Position numbers and translations under genes: made by a program
Assembly: GCA_007922225.1 (NCBI GenBank)
Contig: ML679946.1
Span: 90,176,407 to 90,240,406 of the forward strand
Reading direction: 5' to 3'
Source of the DNA: Emydura subglobosa
Taxonomy: Eukaryota > Chordata > Testudines > Chelidae
DNA length: 64,000 nt
Shown here: piece by piece, positions 52,918-64,000 of the stretch
Numbering within the stretch: position 1 is the first letter of the stretch
Layout of the letters: each line of letters starts with the position of its first letter
The notes under the pieces: model-generated
The model's input: the letters and a program-made list of their open reading frames with translations, nothing else
Told to the model about the DNA's origin: nothing
Databases searched by the model: none

Positions 52918-55790
52918 ATTGCCTCACTGCACAGGTCCATCTGCACAGGGTATATATCTTGATTTCCATATATCTGCCAAATCACAGATTTTCACAAGGC
53001 ATGTTCCTCTTGTCTATATATTAATTATATTCCTTATGAGCCATAATCAGCAGAAATAATTATGCCTTCCAGAATTGCATTGCCATTCTCTTATGAACTT
53101 CAGCCAAAGCCCAGTTGAACCAAATGAGAGTCTTTCCATTGGCTTCAGTGGGTTTTGGATCAGGCCCTATATCTCTTTTTCTGCTTTTTAAAAGTTAGCA
53201 TGTTGTGCTGGACTTGGGAATTGCTTCACTATTTTGAATATATACAATTAGAGTGGAGTTAATAACTATGTGTTCCTCGCCTTTAAGTGTCTGCAAAAGA
53301 ACATTTTAAATAATGAACCTTAGAAGTCTAACTGCTGAGGCTGCAAAGCTTCATAGACCTCTCTGAAGACTATTATCTTTCAGACAGTGTGCACTTTTTT
53401 GGGGTAGCAAAACAAGTGCCCAACAAGCTACAATATGTTCATTACATAAGTGTGTGCCCCAACAGCGCTGGACCTGGATTTTGCACTGTGTTCTCCTTTT
53501 CTTCATCCTCACTAACGTATCTCCCTGCTTGGATAGCTATCTGGTCCCCAGGCCAAGAAAGAAACTCAAGCGGCTTTTTTTATTTCATTTCTATGGATTT
53601 ATAAAACAATACAGTTAAGTTCCATATTTCCCCTGCATAACTGATGCAAGAGAGCTGTTCTTAGATGGTTTTTAATTGTTATTTCTTTTGACCCAAGGAG
53701 CTGGCCAAAACTTCAGGTCTAGTAGGTGATCCAGTGAGGAGGAGAAATTGGTGATAATCAGGTATTTCACTGATGAAGTTTTGTTTATTTACAAAGAATG
53801 TACACAGTCCTGTGCCTCTGAACGCAGAAGGAATCAATAGCAGGAAACCACCCACAGCAACAAGCAGTCTTTTCAGCCTGCACCCCTGAACCAAAAGCTT
53901 CTCTCCAGCTGTCTTCCAAGGCCAGCCACCGTGCTTTCAGATGCTCCTTCAGCTCCCTCTCCCTCCTCTGGCTTTCCATTTTTCTTTTCTTTTCTTTTTT
54001 TTTGGCTGCTCTGCTTTCCCGCATCCACATCCCTACTCAGAACAATACTTAGCAAAAGCTTGGGGGCAGATTCACATACTCCTTTTATTTTAGGTGGGGA
54101 GTTATCCTTACAGTCATGTTAATTGAAGGGTGAGTTCACACCTATCAATCTCAATGAGATTTTAACTCAATCCTTAACAAGGTTCATTCAGTTCATAACA
54201 TTATATTTAAAAAACCCTTTTCTTCAGGCTTGTGCAGTAATTTTCCTTTGCAATTTATATATGTACAATTTCTGCTCTGTATGCCTTTATCATGCTCTTG
54301 ATAAGGAAATATTTGCACAGACCACTTGAAGAGTTAACCAAGCACTAGAAAATATATTGCACGGAGCCTCCTGGACTAGCAGGGAAATTCACTGGATGAC
54401 CTAGTTCTCTTCCATAGCTAGATAGTGGCTTTTAAGCCTCATTCCTGGGTAGGGAGTTTTGGTGAGTCACACCACCACTGGAAGAACACTGGAGAAATGG
54501 TGCTTCTAGTATGGAGGAGGAGTTGTAGAGCCATGACTCTCTCCTTTTCAGAGTCCTTCTCTCCAGAAAGGAGTAAGAATAAGCAATTCCTGCACCTCTC
54601 AGGAGCACAGTGAGGCTGTTGTACGCAGCCCTCGCAAAACTGAGCAAAGTCAGAGAGCTTCTTGCTTGCTCCTCCATCTGTGCACGATCACATTCCATCT
54701 GTTCCCAGGGTTCTATAAAAGATGCATTTCAACCCCTATCCAAGTACAGCATTGCTAATATGGAAAAAGTTATGCAGATTTGCTCCATGCTTGGAATGTA
54801 AGCTAAATTAGTTTAATTCTTTACAGTCTTAACATCCAAAAGGCTCAATCACGCCCCAGTGAACAAAGCAAAATTCTTATTGACCTGAACAGTTTGGGGA
54901 CCCATAATGTTAACTTTCGGTCCTGTTTTGCTCTCACTCTCACCCTGTGTAACTGCAGTGAAGTTAACAGGATTATACGGATTGCAAATTAGGGCATAAT
55001 TTGGTCCTTTAGAAAAGCATTAAAAGAGAAGAAAATCCTTGGATTCCAACTAATAAGCATGGGACTGTGAAAGCAACTGGATTGGATATGTTAATCAAAG
55101 TGAAGTGTAAATTAATTAAGCAAGAATGATTGATTGAACATCTGTGCACTGCTGCTCTAGTGAGAGACTGAAGTAGTCTATTACTGCGACAGTTAAAGTA
55201 ATACCTTTAACACCGAATAAAGATTTTACTACTACAGATACCAGAAAGTGCTGCATATCAATGCTGGGTGCTGCATTTAAAAAAAATAACATGGGACAAG
55301 AATACAGTGATGCTTTCTTGTACTGTACATCTGGGTTTAATGACATATAAGAAAACTGATGTCATTCCCCTGCCTAAGGCAACCACCATAAGATGCACAC
55401 AACACTACATTTCACTGCCCGTGTTAGGTGATCATCCCTCCAGTGTAATGTGCAACCACCCAGAGTTGGTCCCAGGTACAGTAATGCCCTCTCCTGGGAG
55501 ACCAGATTTCAAATTTAATACACACACACACACATAGGAGATGCTGTACTTTGCATAGTTGTGGGTGTTGCTTTATGGCCTCTTTGTGCCACTCCTTAGA
55601 AGTGCAGGGAATCCCTGATAAAGATATAGAGCCAGCATAGGCAGCTCTATGCCACCCCTTCCTGGCCCACCCAAGAGAGGCAATGAGGAGGCATAGACAG
55701 AGTGCACTGTGCTCTGATATCTGGCTATTGGAATGGCCTCCTTGTAGTTGTAAAAACCTGGTGTAATTTAGAGCAGTCCTGAGGCTGTTC
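52918..55790. other. Intergenic, mostly unclassified
   Basis: A palindrome-like stretch at 53100-53168 (cagccaaagcccagttgaac ... gcttcagtgggttttgga), a pyrimidine-rich tract at 53940-54005 and a CA run at 55519-55534. No gene recognised. Confidence 0.35.
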
Positions 55791-56093
55791 TAAGACCCTG
55801 TCTACACTTACTTCCAAGATTTGGTGGCAATCGACGGGAGTTATGTGAGCTACGCAAAAAACTTGAGTAACTCCTGTCGAATTCTCTGCTTCTTTTCTGC
55901 GTGCTGTTTTCACTGCACTGCGCCAACGGGAACAGCGTTCCCATCGACACAGTGCTACTCCACTTGTGACGGTGGTCTTAGTACGTCAATTTCTGGATCA
56001 ATTGAGCGGGTCTTCGCTGACCGCTCAGTCGATCCAGAGAAATCGATCTGACGGCGTTGACTTTGCCGCCATCAGTGTAGAGCCGTAGCCTAA
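55791..56093. mobile_element. Harbinger-like MITE, TAA target site
   Basis: Ends taagaccctgtctacactta and tcagtgtagagccgtagcctaa-type right edge are inverted, with TAA at both outer edges. The interior has an inverted tcgatcca pair and gacggcgttgactttgccgc. 303 bp, non-coding. Confidence 0.75.
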
Positions 56094-56869
56094 GTTTTGC
56101 CAGGGGCCAAACCACTCCCTGGCAATCCTGTGCCTTTACCTCACCCCTTTTAGCTGAGGATCCTTTATCCTGAACCATCTGACAGCCATGAAATATAATA
56201 AACCTTAGGGGCTCATTTCAACTGACAAGTTAGACAGACTGATGTTTTGGCAACAAGAGACCTGTTTTTTATTTATATAAATATCAATTAATCAAATTAT
56301 TTCAGCTGGGAATTAAAGTATCAATTGAATTAATTTTTTTTTTGTTCAAGTCTGATTCCATCTTTCATAGGATTCCGCTCAGCTTTGTAAGTAAAATTCT
56401 AAACAACCTCTATTACAAATCCCACCGTCCTTAAGAAGCTGTTTTTTAAAAGGTCCCTGAATACAAGTGTCACTGTGTATTCTATGGACACAATAAGAGA
56501 AAGGGCACTATTACTGCACCACAGAACAGATGTAGGCCTTAATTTTCAACCTTGGTTGCCTGAAACAAGCAGTCTGATTTCCAGAGGGGTTAAGAGCTTG
56601 CAACTCCCATCAACTTCAATGTGAGCTGCCAGTGCTCAGAACGTCTGGAAATCAGCCTATTGACTTGTTCTGATGACAAAACCTTCCCTCCATCTTGGCT
56701 TCTATATGCACATTTCTGCACTGTCATAAGTAAATCGGATTACCATGAATCCAGGTGGTGAATGAAAACTGTTGCCTTCTTTCTCCCTCAGATTGTGCCT
56801 GGATGAATTTTTGCTCAGTTTTCAAACACCCTTGCAATTCCATTCATGTTCATTATGCTATGGTGATAT
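56094..56869. other. Intergenic, unclassified
   Basis: AT-rich. ctgatttccagaggggtt and gtctggaaatcagcct (about 56573-56656) form a short inverted pair. Confidence 0.4.
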
Positions 56870-57090
56870 AAATAGGGAGGAAGGATGGCTGAGGGGCTAG
56901 GGTGCTGGCCTGACACTCTTCTTCAAGTCCTTGCTCTGCAAAAGACTTCCTGTACAGTCTTGGGTAAGTCACCTAGGGCCAGATTGTTAAAGGTATCTTT
57001 AGACACCTAGATCCCTTTAAAAATCTAGCCCTTAGTCTCTGCCTCATTTCTCCATCTGAGAGGCTGAATACATTAAGGAATGTGAACTAT
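56870..57090 (+). mobile_element. MIR SINE with nested inverted-repeat insert
   Basis: Head ggctgaggggctagggtgct and core cttgggtaagtcac, then a 62-bp insert at about 56973-57034 bounded by gggccagatt / aaatctagccc, then the MIR continuation gtctctgcctcatttctcca. Same junction as at 40.56 kb. Confidence 0.75.
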
Positions 57091-58424
57091 TATAATGGAG
57101 GCCTTAGATAGGTGTTTATCTTAACAATAGAGCAGTTGGACTACAGATTGTGGTCAAAGCAAGGAAAATCCCATAGCCACAAAGAAAAAAGAAATCATCC
57201 TTCCTAATAAGGACGTCAAAGCATTGTTCCAGTTGTTTTAAGGAATAAAAAGTAATTAAAAAAAAAACTCCTTGGTATATATTTAGCCCTGTTGTAATCC
57301 TACTGAGGATGCACCAGGGATGAACAGGGACCAACATGACAGCATGTCCTCTTATTTCATAGAGTCTCAGTTCTGGTCCTTGAAGGACAAGGATTGCTGC
57401 AGGACCTCTATTTTAAGGATGCAATCTGATTTGACAAAAGTGGCACCAAATGAGGTCTTATCTTGGTTGCAATACTGAATGATGTGTATTTGGTCAGGTG
57501 AAATATACCGCTGCATTATCCTTTATTGATAAGAGCACTTCATCCATAGGGACTTTCTGAGGAGAAATTTACTTGAGTGCAGCTTCTCATTTTTCTGCCA
57601 GCACATTTCCTAGCCCCGCTATGATTATATTGATACTGCTTTTTAAAATATAACCTTCTTTTTCAGCCTTGCCTGGACTTAAGGGACATTGCTGTTGTCT
57701 TTAATCAAAGGGACAATCAGCAGAAACTGGAGACTAGTGTTACTAAAGATACACTAGCTAAGGGATTTAACTGAACTGTTGATATGTTTTGGACATAGGT
57801 AGACACTGAAATCTAAAAATAGTCATTCCCAAGCCAGCCCAGGCAACAGCACAATGGCACCATGTACTATTAAAAACTGCCCAAGGACTATTCAGGAGGG
57901 TTAAAGAGATGTCTCAAGCTCTCCAGGGAGAAGATGATGGTAAGCTAACTTCAGCATTAATTCTAGAATACTCTACAATATTACTATAAGCAGCAGGTGT
58001 AACATTAATAATGACTTAAATTATATCAAAGACTAGCCCAAGTGCTTCATACCAATACATGGAGTCTTCTCTGTTCCAAGGCATCTCCATAGTCTTTTGA
58101 ATGCAAACACAACCAGGTAGAAGGACAAGAGTCAGAACAATAATAGCATGAGATGGGTCCCATCCAGGTTCCTGGATGATGTTTGTCTCCTTTTTTATAT
58201 AGAGATAAAGTCAAGTGCTTTGAGGGGTCTTATGAGCCTGCCACTTTACACTAAGGAGACAAGGAAGGAGTATGAGCAACAGAATGAGCCAGAACAGCTA
58301 TGGTAGGTCACTAACTGTAACCAAAAGAGGGAGAATCCTCATTCTGTTGAACCTGCTTGGCTACTATATGACTGTATTATAAGTGGGGCTGATTGTATTG
58401 CCTGTTATTAAGGTTGCCTGACAC
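57091..58424. other. Intergenic, unclassified
   Basis: No recognised repeat or gene over about 1.3 kb. Confidence 0.35.
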
Positions 58425-58870
58425 TTGCCATTAAAAAATGCTGTTTTCAGTTGCTTCTAACTTTGCCAAACTGGAACTGGTTGGGCTGAAATTTCCCATG
58501 CCAGGTGTCTGCTTTGTACATGTGGGGAGGTTTTTGTTTTGTTTTGTTTTGAAATTTTCAGCACAAAGGTTTCAGCCGTTTCTGAGAATGAGGCTAGGGA
58601 AAAAGGTGTTGTTTCAGCCATGTTAAAATTTTTTCCAGTAACCTAGTCTTGAAAAACTGTAGGACCCCCATGATTTGGAGCAGGGGGTGGCTGTTGGGTT
58701 CAGGGATGTACCTTTTGCTGTTCTGGTGAAAGTCTGCCCACATTTGACCAAGTTCTAAGCCTTTAAAGAAAAAAATCTCAATTCACACATTCTCAGTAGA
58801 CTTCTTACAAGTTAACAGCTAAATTTCAGGAAGATTCAGTCTGCTTTGGGTTGCCAGTTCAGGGGCTGAG
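58425..58870 (+). repeat. Unnamed repeat, copy 1 of inverted pair
   Basis: gctgaaatttcccatgccag, gtgtctgc, gtttctgagaatgaggctag, tgttaaaattttttcc, gaccaagttctaagc and attctcagtagacttctta recur in inverted order at 59925-60240. It contains a (TTTTG)n run at 58531-58551. Confidence 0.7.
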
Positions 58871-59019
58871 CAGAATGTTCCCTGCAGTTGCAGCTCTGGT
58901 TTACTGAGGACTCTGCCAAGGCTCAGCACCAGACCTGAGAATAGGGAGTCTGTCTCTCCTGTGCTCTCAGTGCCTGTCCCTGCTGGGCCTGGGCAGAAAG
59001 CAGGAGAAAGCTGCCTGAT

Positions 59020-59325
59020 TTGAATGCAGAGAAGGGGGGGGGGGAAAGGGTAGGGGCAGAAACAGATCAGATGAGGAGCTAAAAGGCAGGGAACTGGACA
59101 AGGAAACTAGGGACAAGGAGCAGTGGGTGTGGGAAGGGGGATGGGAATGGCTGGACAAGGAGCAAGGGGTGGGGAGATGGACTGGGAGTAGGATGGGGAG
59201 ACCGGAGACTAGGACTTGCTGGGAAAGGAGATTGGGATGGGATGAGAAGCCTGAGGAGTGGAGCCTGGAACTGGCTAGGTGAGGAGGGTGGGACTGGGAT
59301 GAGGAACAAGGGATGGACAAGTTTG
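59020..59325 (+). repeat. Purine-rich GGGA/GGAC minisatellite-like tract
   Basis: Almost pure purine over 300 bp with recurrent ggacaaggagca, ggggatggga and gggactggga units of irregular length, starting with an 11-G run at 59034-59044. The Ser/Pro-rich frames on the minus strand are composition artefacts. Confidence 0.75.
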
Positions 59326-59924
59326 CCACACTTGGAATTTGTTTTTTCAGTTTGCCTTTATTAAAAACCTAGGAAATGACACACAAAAACGGTTACAAGA
59401 ACATTATTGTGGTTGCAAAGTCAAGCACTCAGAAGTTAAGACATACAAGAATGAAGGTTGCTTGTGCATCCTTAATTCAGTCTCCTTGTGTGTCCATCAT
59501 GTGGCATCACATTGATACCCACATTGGAGATCAGCAGAGTTGGAATCTTTAGATCCATCGCACAGACCTTTGCCCCTTGAACTAGCGGAGTAACTGATAG
59601 CAGTAGCAGGCTGTTATCCTCTGTGTGGACCAGCATTAGAGAAGGATGAGACACACACTTTGCTAGTGAGTTTTACAGCTAGTGCTGACAGCAGAGGAAT
59701 GGTGAAACTTAGAATTCGTGGGTTTCGTTCCAGGCTATGGATGGGAGTGTGCTCTCAGTTCCAGAGCCTGGCCAAACCCCAGCCTCCAGCAACCATTACA
59801 GCGGAAGTTCAGCTTTGCCCTTCTAGGCCTTGGCTGGAGAGAGCATGTCAGTTGCTTTGTGCACAGTCAGGTCACACAGAGTTGTGAGAGACTGAAACAT
59901 GCTCTGTGAGATTGTAAACATCAG
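59326..59924. other. Intergenic, unclassified
   Basis: No recognised repeat or gene. Confidence 0.35.
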
Positions 59925-60240
59925 AGATGTTACTTAAAATTGAAGAAATCTCTACTGAGCATGTGCAAACCACAATTTTTTTCAAAGACTTGTGACTTGG
60001 CCAGATTTTCACAGTTACTGCAAAAGGCACTTCCTTGCCACTCCATGCCAGATTTCAAGTCCCTGCCTTGAACCACAGAAGTGCTAGGCACGTTCAAAGA
60101 AAAGGCCATCAGAATTTTTTAACATTGCAAAATGTGTTTTTCTTCTAGCTTTATGCTCAGAAAAGGCGGAACCATTTTGGCTGAAATTTTCCAACATAAT
60201 TCAGCCTGAGGCAGACACCTGGCATGGAAAATTTCTTCAC
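59925..60240 (-). repeat. Unnamed repeat, copy 2 of inverted pair
   Basis: Reverse complement of 58425-58870, diverged, with the (TTTTG)n run absent. Confidence 0.7.
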
Positions 60241-60299
60241 AAACAATTATATGTAACCCTCTACCAGTCGGAGTCAGCAGCAACCTGGGCCGGGTTCAA

Positions 60300-60543
60300 T
60301 ATCTGGGACGGAGGTCTTCAAGGGCAGCGGGGAAGCCCCAGGACTGTGAGCAGAGAAGACCCGCTGCCCTGGGGCTGAGAGCAGGGAAGCCCCACCACCC
60401 CAGGACTCTCAGCTCGGAAGCCCCACCACCTGCCGCAGCACCCCCCGGCCCCAACTGTGACCTAGACCCAGCTCGTGGAGGATGGTGGGGGGTGCGGACA
60501 GAAATAAGGGAGGGGCGGGAGGTAAAAAGTTTGGGGATCACTG
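60300..60543. mobile_element. hAT-like element remnant, right end
   Basis: Ends agtttggggatcactg, the inverted complement of the hAT start cagtgatccccaaact, followed by atctaagg as a possible target site. The GC-rich body has repeated ggaagcccca units. I could not find the matching left end. Confidence 0.5.
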
Positions 60544-61720
60544 ATCTAAGGGTTCCTTTCAACAATACAACACAAAACCAGCTCAAGCCCCCACCCAGTA
60601 ACCTGAGACAATTACACACCACCCCTGGGGCACCTCTAGAGGCAATACTTCCCCTCTGGCAAGCACAGAGGCTGAGTGTAGAAAAGAAGCTTTTAAGAAA
60701 AGGGGAAAAGTAACCTGGTGTTAACTTGGGAAAATGCCTCAAGTAGGATTCACAGGCATAAAACCATGAACAAAACAGACACCACAGAGTACATGGGGCA
60801 GTTTCCCTTTGCCTCAGGCTCCTAAGTCCAGCAACAAGAAGTTGCTTTAATGTGCCCCTCCCTTCACAGCACCCCACTGATAGGTGTTGTCCTTAATCAG
60901 GACATACCCAGAACCTAGGGGAGCAGCGTCCGAGTTCACCTCCTGAGCTGGTTTGGGGGTTGGTGACAAGAAGTCTCCTTGCTTGCTCCTCTGTCTGGCT
61001 GCTACCATCCGGACGCTCTGCCTGCCGCTCACTGCTCTGTGGGTCGCTCAGCCAGTCGTCCACCAGCCGCCTCCTTAGCTGTCCTTCACCAGCTGCCCTG
61101 CTGCACACCATCGCCTCCTGCTACCACCTGCTGCTCCACTATGACCTCTGCAGGTCGGTCTTCTGAGGTTCTACACAGCTCTCTAGTTCTCAGCTCTGAG
61201 TGGGTGAACTCCAGTGCTGAAGCAGGGCAGGAGCGCTGTCCCACAGGAGATGTTTTCAGCGCTAGTGAACACTTAACACAACAAATAGAATCTTAATTAG
61301 CGCTAGCTTTGAATGGGGGAGGGGCAGGCTAAACCATGCCTGGGGCTCTTAGGCAAAGCCCACCCTGGTAGACAGGAATACCTGTCCCTGCCCCCATCAA
61401 CATTCACAGACCTCTGGCATCCGGGCCCCTTGCTTAGCCAGTTCGGTTCAGATGACAGTGACCCTTCAGTCAGAACAGGCTAAGCACAGTTTTGCTGCCC
61501 TTTGCTCATGCAATAAGGGGAACATTTCATTACCCCTGCATTTAACACTAGAGTGATTTGTAACCCAGCACCCACCAAAGGGATCATTTGGGCGAAGTCC
61601 CATCATGCGGAGTGAGCACCTAAGCAGGGTAGGTGTGCTTATACAAACACAGTGTGACCCCGACACCTGTTCCCCTCCCCCTGGCCAGCTCGGCAGGGCA
61701 GAGTTCATTCAGACCCTGCT
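60544..61720. other. GC-rich block, probably retroelement-derived
   Basis: C/T-rich at 60960-61150 with overlapping chance frames on both strands, then a stretch with gtgaccccgacacctgttcc near 61650. It looks like an interspersed LTR-type repeat, but the ends are not defined. Confidence 0.3.
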
Positions 61721-62861
61721 TACATCTATTTTCGCAAAATTATAAACAACTTAAAAATGGGTCTTCTAATGGGAAGTTTCAGGCAACCTTAATAATAGGT
61801 GGTGCTGCCACCTCCTCCTACAATGTATGGATTTACCAGGCAGGGCTTATCGGTTTTATGTATTTCTGAGTTATCTGCCTCAGCCATTGTTTGAAGGAAG
61901 GTAGGAAAAGAATGGACAGTTAAATTAGTGTTTTGTTTTGTTTTTGTTCCCATCTTCAGGTAACAATGGACCTATGAGTAAAGCTGCATAAAATTCTTTT
62001 TTTTTCTAATTTTTCATTCTTGGGGGGGTGGATTTTGTTTTATTTCATTTTATCTGGAAGGAGGAAAATCCTGCCCCTTGGAGTGTGGGAAGCCCTGGGC
62101 GGATTTGCAGAGTGATCTTGCCATGCACTCATGCTACAGCTGCTGCTCCTGTCCCAAGGGGCTTGGCTCAGGTTCCTGCTCCAAGCATTCCAACTTGGAA
62201 CATGAGGTTGCAACACCACTTGGGTTTGCCAGGTTGCAATGCCGCTCACTCAAATTTAGCCTGGCTGCCCCCCCACCCCTGTCATGATGGATGAGTGGAC
62301 TGGCCAAACCAAAGCAGTGCTATGACCCCCATACAGCAGGTTGCAACACCTGGAGTGGGGATCCGGTCCCTACCCCATGGGACAGGAGCCAGATAAACTG
62401 CCTCTGGGGGGTAAGTTTTTTTTCAATTTATAGTTTGTATTTATTGTTATTTCACGCTTGTGAAAAACACGGGGCTCTACCTATGAGCCCTTTGCCTGGG
62501 CTCATTAGCCACCCAATATATACAGAAGCATCAAGAGGGAATGTGAGTGCCAGGACATTCACATGACAGCATAGTCAGCCATGAAAGGTAATCATTGTAT
62601 CAGAGGCAGTTTTATCTATTATTTCAGTCTATTGTTTTGGGATTACTTTTTGCATGCTTCTCTTATCATGTCAAAAGCTCATTGGACCCTTCAAAAAACC
62701 ACCCTATGGAGTCATGTACATCCTTCCATAAGGATGGGGATATTCCCAAAGGCTAACAGCCATCAGCTCTCAGAAATACAACTAAAGGTCAGACATGCAG
62801 CGGCATTATTCATTGAGTAGCATTAACATTCTCTGAGTTATTGTCACTGGATGCTCTACTC
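61721..62861. other. Intergenic; GC-rich repeat-like part at 62080-62400
   Basis: caggttgcaatgccgctcac and caggttgcaacacctggagt are similar units within the GC-rich part. The rest is AT-rich. No gene recognised. Confidence 0.3.
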
Positions 62862-63535
62862 ACCACAGGGCGCCTCCTTGTGGCCATGTCAGGGGATTAG
62901 CTCCATTTAGGTCTTAGGCCCCCTTCTGCTGCTTGTTGCATGCCATACCATCTTTCTCTCTCGCTATCTGCGGCTCAGGGCACTCTGTTTTTTTGTGGCT
63001 TGGCCTTCTGGCCAGGTCACTACAGTCTTCCCCTTCTGGGGTATCAAAGCCTTTCTGTACCAGCAGCCTCAGACCCTCTTCTCATGCACTGCCTTGATGG
63101 TATCACTTCCCCAGTGGTTGGTAGGAGAACCTGGGCCTGCTCACTAATCCGGATTCCAGTCCTGGTAACTGTAGTCTTCTTTCCCTCAGACCCTGTAACT
63201 CTTTCCCTGGACTTCTTCCTACAGCTTCTGGCTCCTCCCACTCTCTGGGTGTCCCAGCTCAAACTCCCTCCTCCCAGGGAATAACTCTGGACTACTGAAC
63301 TCTGAAGCCTCAAACACACCTCCCTACTCCCTGGGAATGACTGCAGACTACTTCCTGCAGCCCCTTTCTGTTGCTAGCTTCCTGGCTTTATCCTAGCTCT
63401 GCCTGTTCCTTCGCAGCTGGGTGCCATCCTCATTCAAGGGATTCCTTCGGTTACCTACTGTCCCCCTAGTTAACAGGCCCCTTTTCAGCCTCATTAACCC
63501 CTTCTAGGTTGGTGTGGGGTGAACACCCCATCATA
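62862..63535. mobile_element. Probable LTR-type repeat fragment
   Basis: Pyrimidine-rich block with recurrent ctccctgggaatgactg / ctcccagggaataactc units and an end ggggtgaacaccccatca. It resembles a common turtle interspersed repeat from general familiarity. Frames on either strand are not convincing. Confidence 0.4.
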
Positions 63536-63908
63536 GTGATACTAACATAGACAGATTCTGACCTATTAGTTTAAATTCTAAGCTGACAGACAATATAGAT
63601 CAGATGCATAATACACCAGATAACAATGTCTCACAAAGATTCTTTTTTTGAAAAAATAATTCTATCTGTCGTTAGTGAATTATTGTTGAAAGGCTTGGCA
63701 GTAGAATTACAGGTTGTTCCACTCAATTATTTTCTGCTCTCTCTGCTGGAACAATGGAAGGAGGCGACTCAGATATCAAAAGACCAGTGCGGGAAAAGAA
63801 AAGAAGAACCATATTGGGAGTATTTTTATCTCAGAAGATGATGGATAGAAGATTACAGAATCCATTCAAAATTTCACACTGTGATTTTTAGTGTTGTAAT
63901 ATTGCCTA

Positions 63909-63968
63909 GCTGGTGTAAGTCAGCATCGCTCCATTGAAGTTAATGGAGCTGCATCAATTTACACCAGC
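63909..63968. repeat. Short palindromic repeat with perfect ends
   Basis: gctggtgtaa and ttacaccagc are perfect 10-bp inverted ends. An inner gctccatt / aatggagc pair adds a second stem. Confidence 0.85.
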
Positions 63969-64000
63969 ATTCTACAATGAAGTAGAACATGTTCCTGACC

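Noticed and set aside
58967..59329. Ser/Pro-rich open frame on the minus strand
   Set aside because: Direct product of translating a purine minisatellite.
60296..60877. 193-codon open frame on the minus strand
   Set aside because: Crosses the hAT remnant boundary and a GC-rich repeat; low-complexity and no recognised motif.

Overview
The window is vertebrate nuclear DNA, almost certainly from a turtle (an inference from repeats; a crocodilian is the main alternative). The evidence is a single recognisable gene split into small exons with GT/AG introns, many CR1 LINE fragments, old MIR-type SINEs, PIF/Harbinger- and hAT-like non-autonomous DNA transposons, and the repeat ending in the 'gactaacacggctacc' motif that is abundant in turtles and crocodilians.

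1-29.6 kb, plus strand: the 3' half of FER1L6 (fer-1-like 6, a type II ferlin related to otoferlin). I placed 17 coding exons between 101 and 29621. Their phases join without a break into 808 codons (807 residues plus stop). They cover the end of an upstream C2 domain, a Ser/Pro-rich and Lys-rich linker with a DWWSKY motif, the last two C2 domains (C2E and C2F in otoferlin naming) and the C-terminal transmembrane anchor. The first exons and the promoter lie upstream of the window. Possible polyadenylation signals follow the stop codon, the best at 30168.

29.6-64 kb: I see no further protein-coding gene. This is intergenic DNA rich in repeats: a hAT element with a target duplication, two related LTR-like repeats, several palindromic MITEs, MIR and CR1 fragments, GC-rich retroelement-like blocks, a purine-rich minisatellite and simple repeats. 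Long stretches remain unclassified.

Most interesting signals: (1) two hammerhead-ribozyme-like folds inside introns of FER1L6, carried by two diverged copies of one repeat. The two copies differ by compensatory changes in stem II, which is covariation support from within the window. (2) A MIR-type SINE carrying the same small inverted-repeat insertion at the same site in two distant loci. (3) A CpG-rich, TATA-containing insert flanked by an identical 40-bp direct repeat. (4) A Harbinger-like element with five alternating copies of one motif. (5) Inverted pairs of unnamed repeats at 49.6/52.8 kb and 58.4/60.2 kb. (6) Tandem splice acceptors 26 nt apart before one FER1L6 exon. All family names come from recognition by eye; no database search was run.
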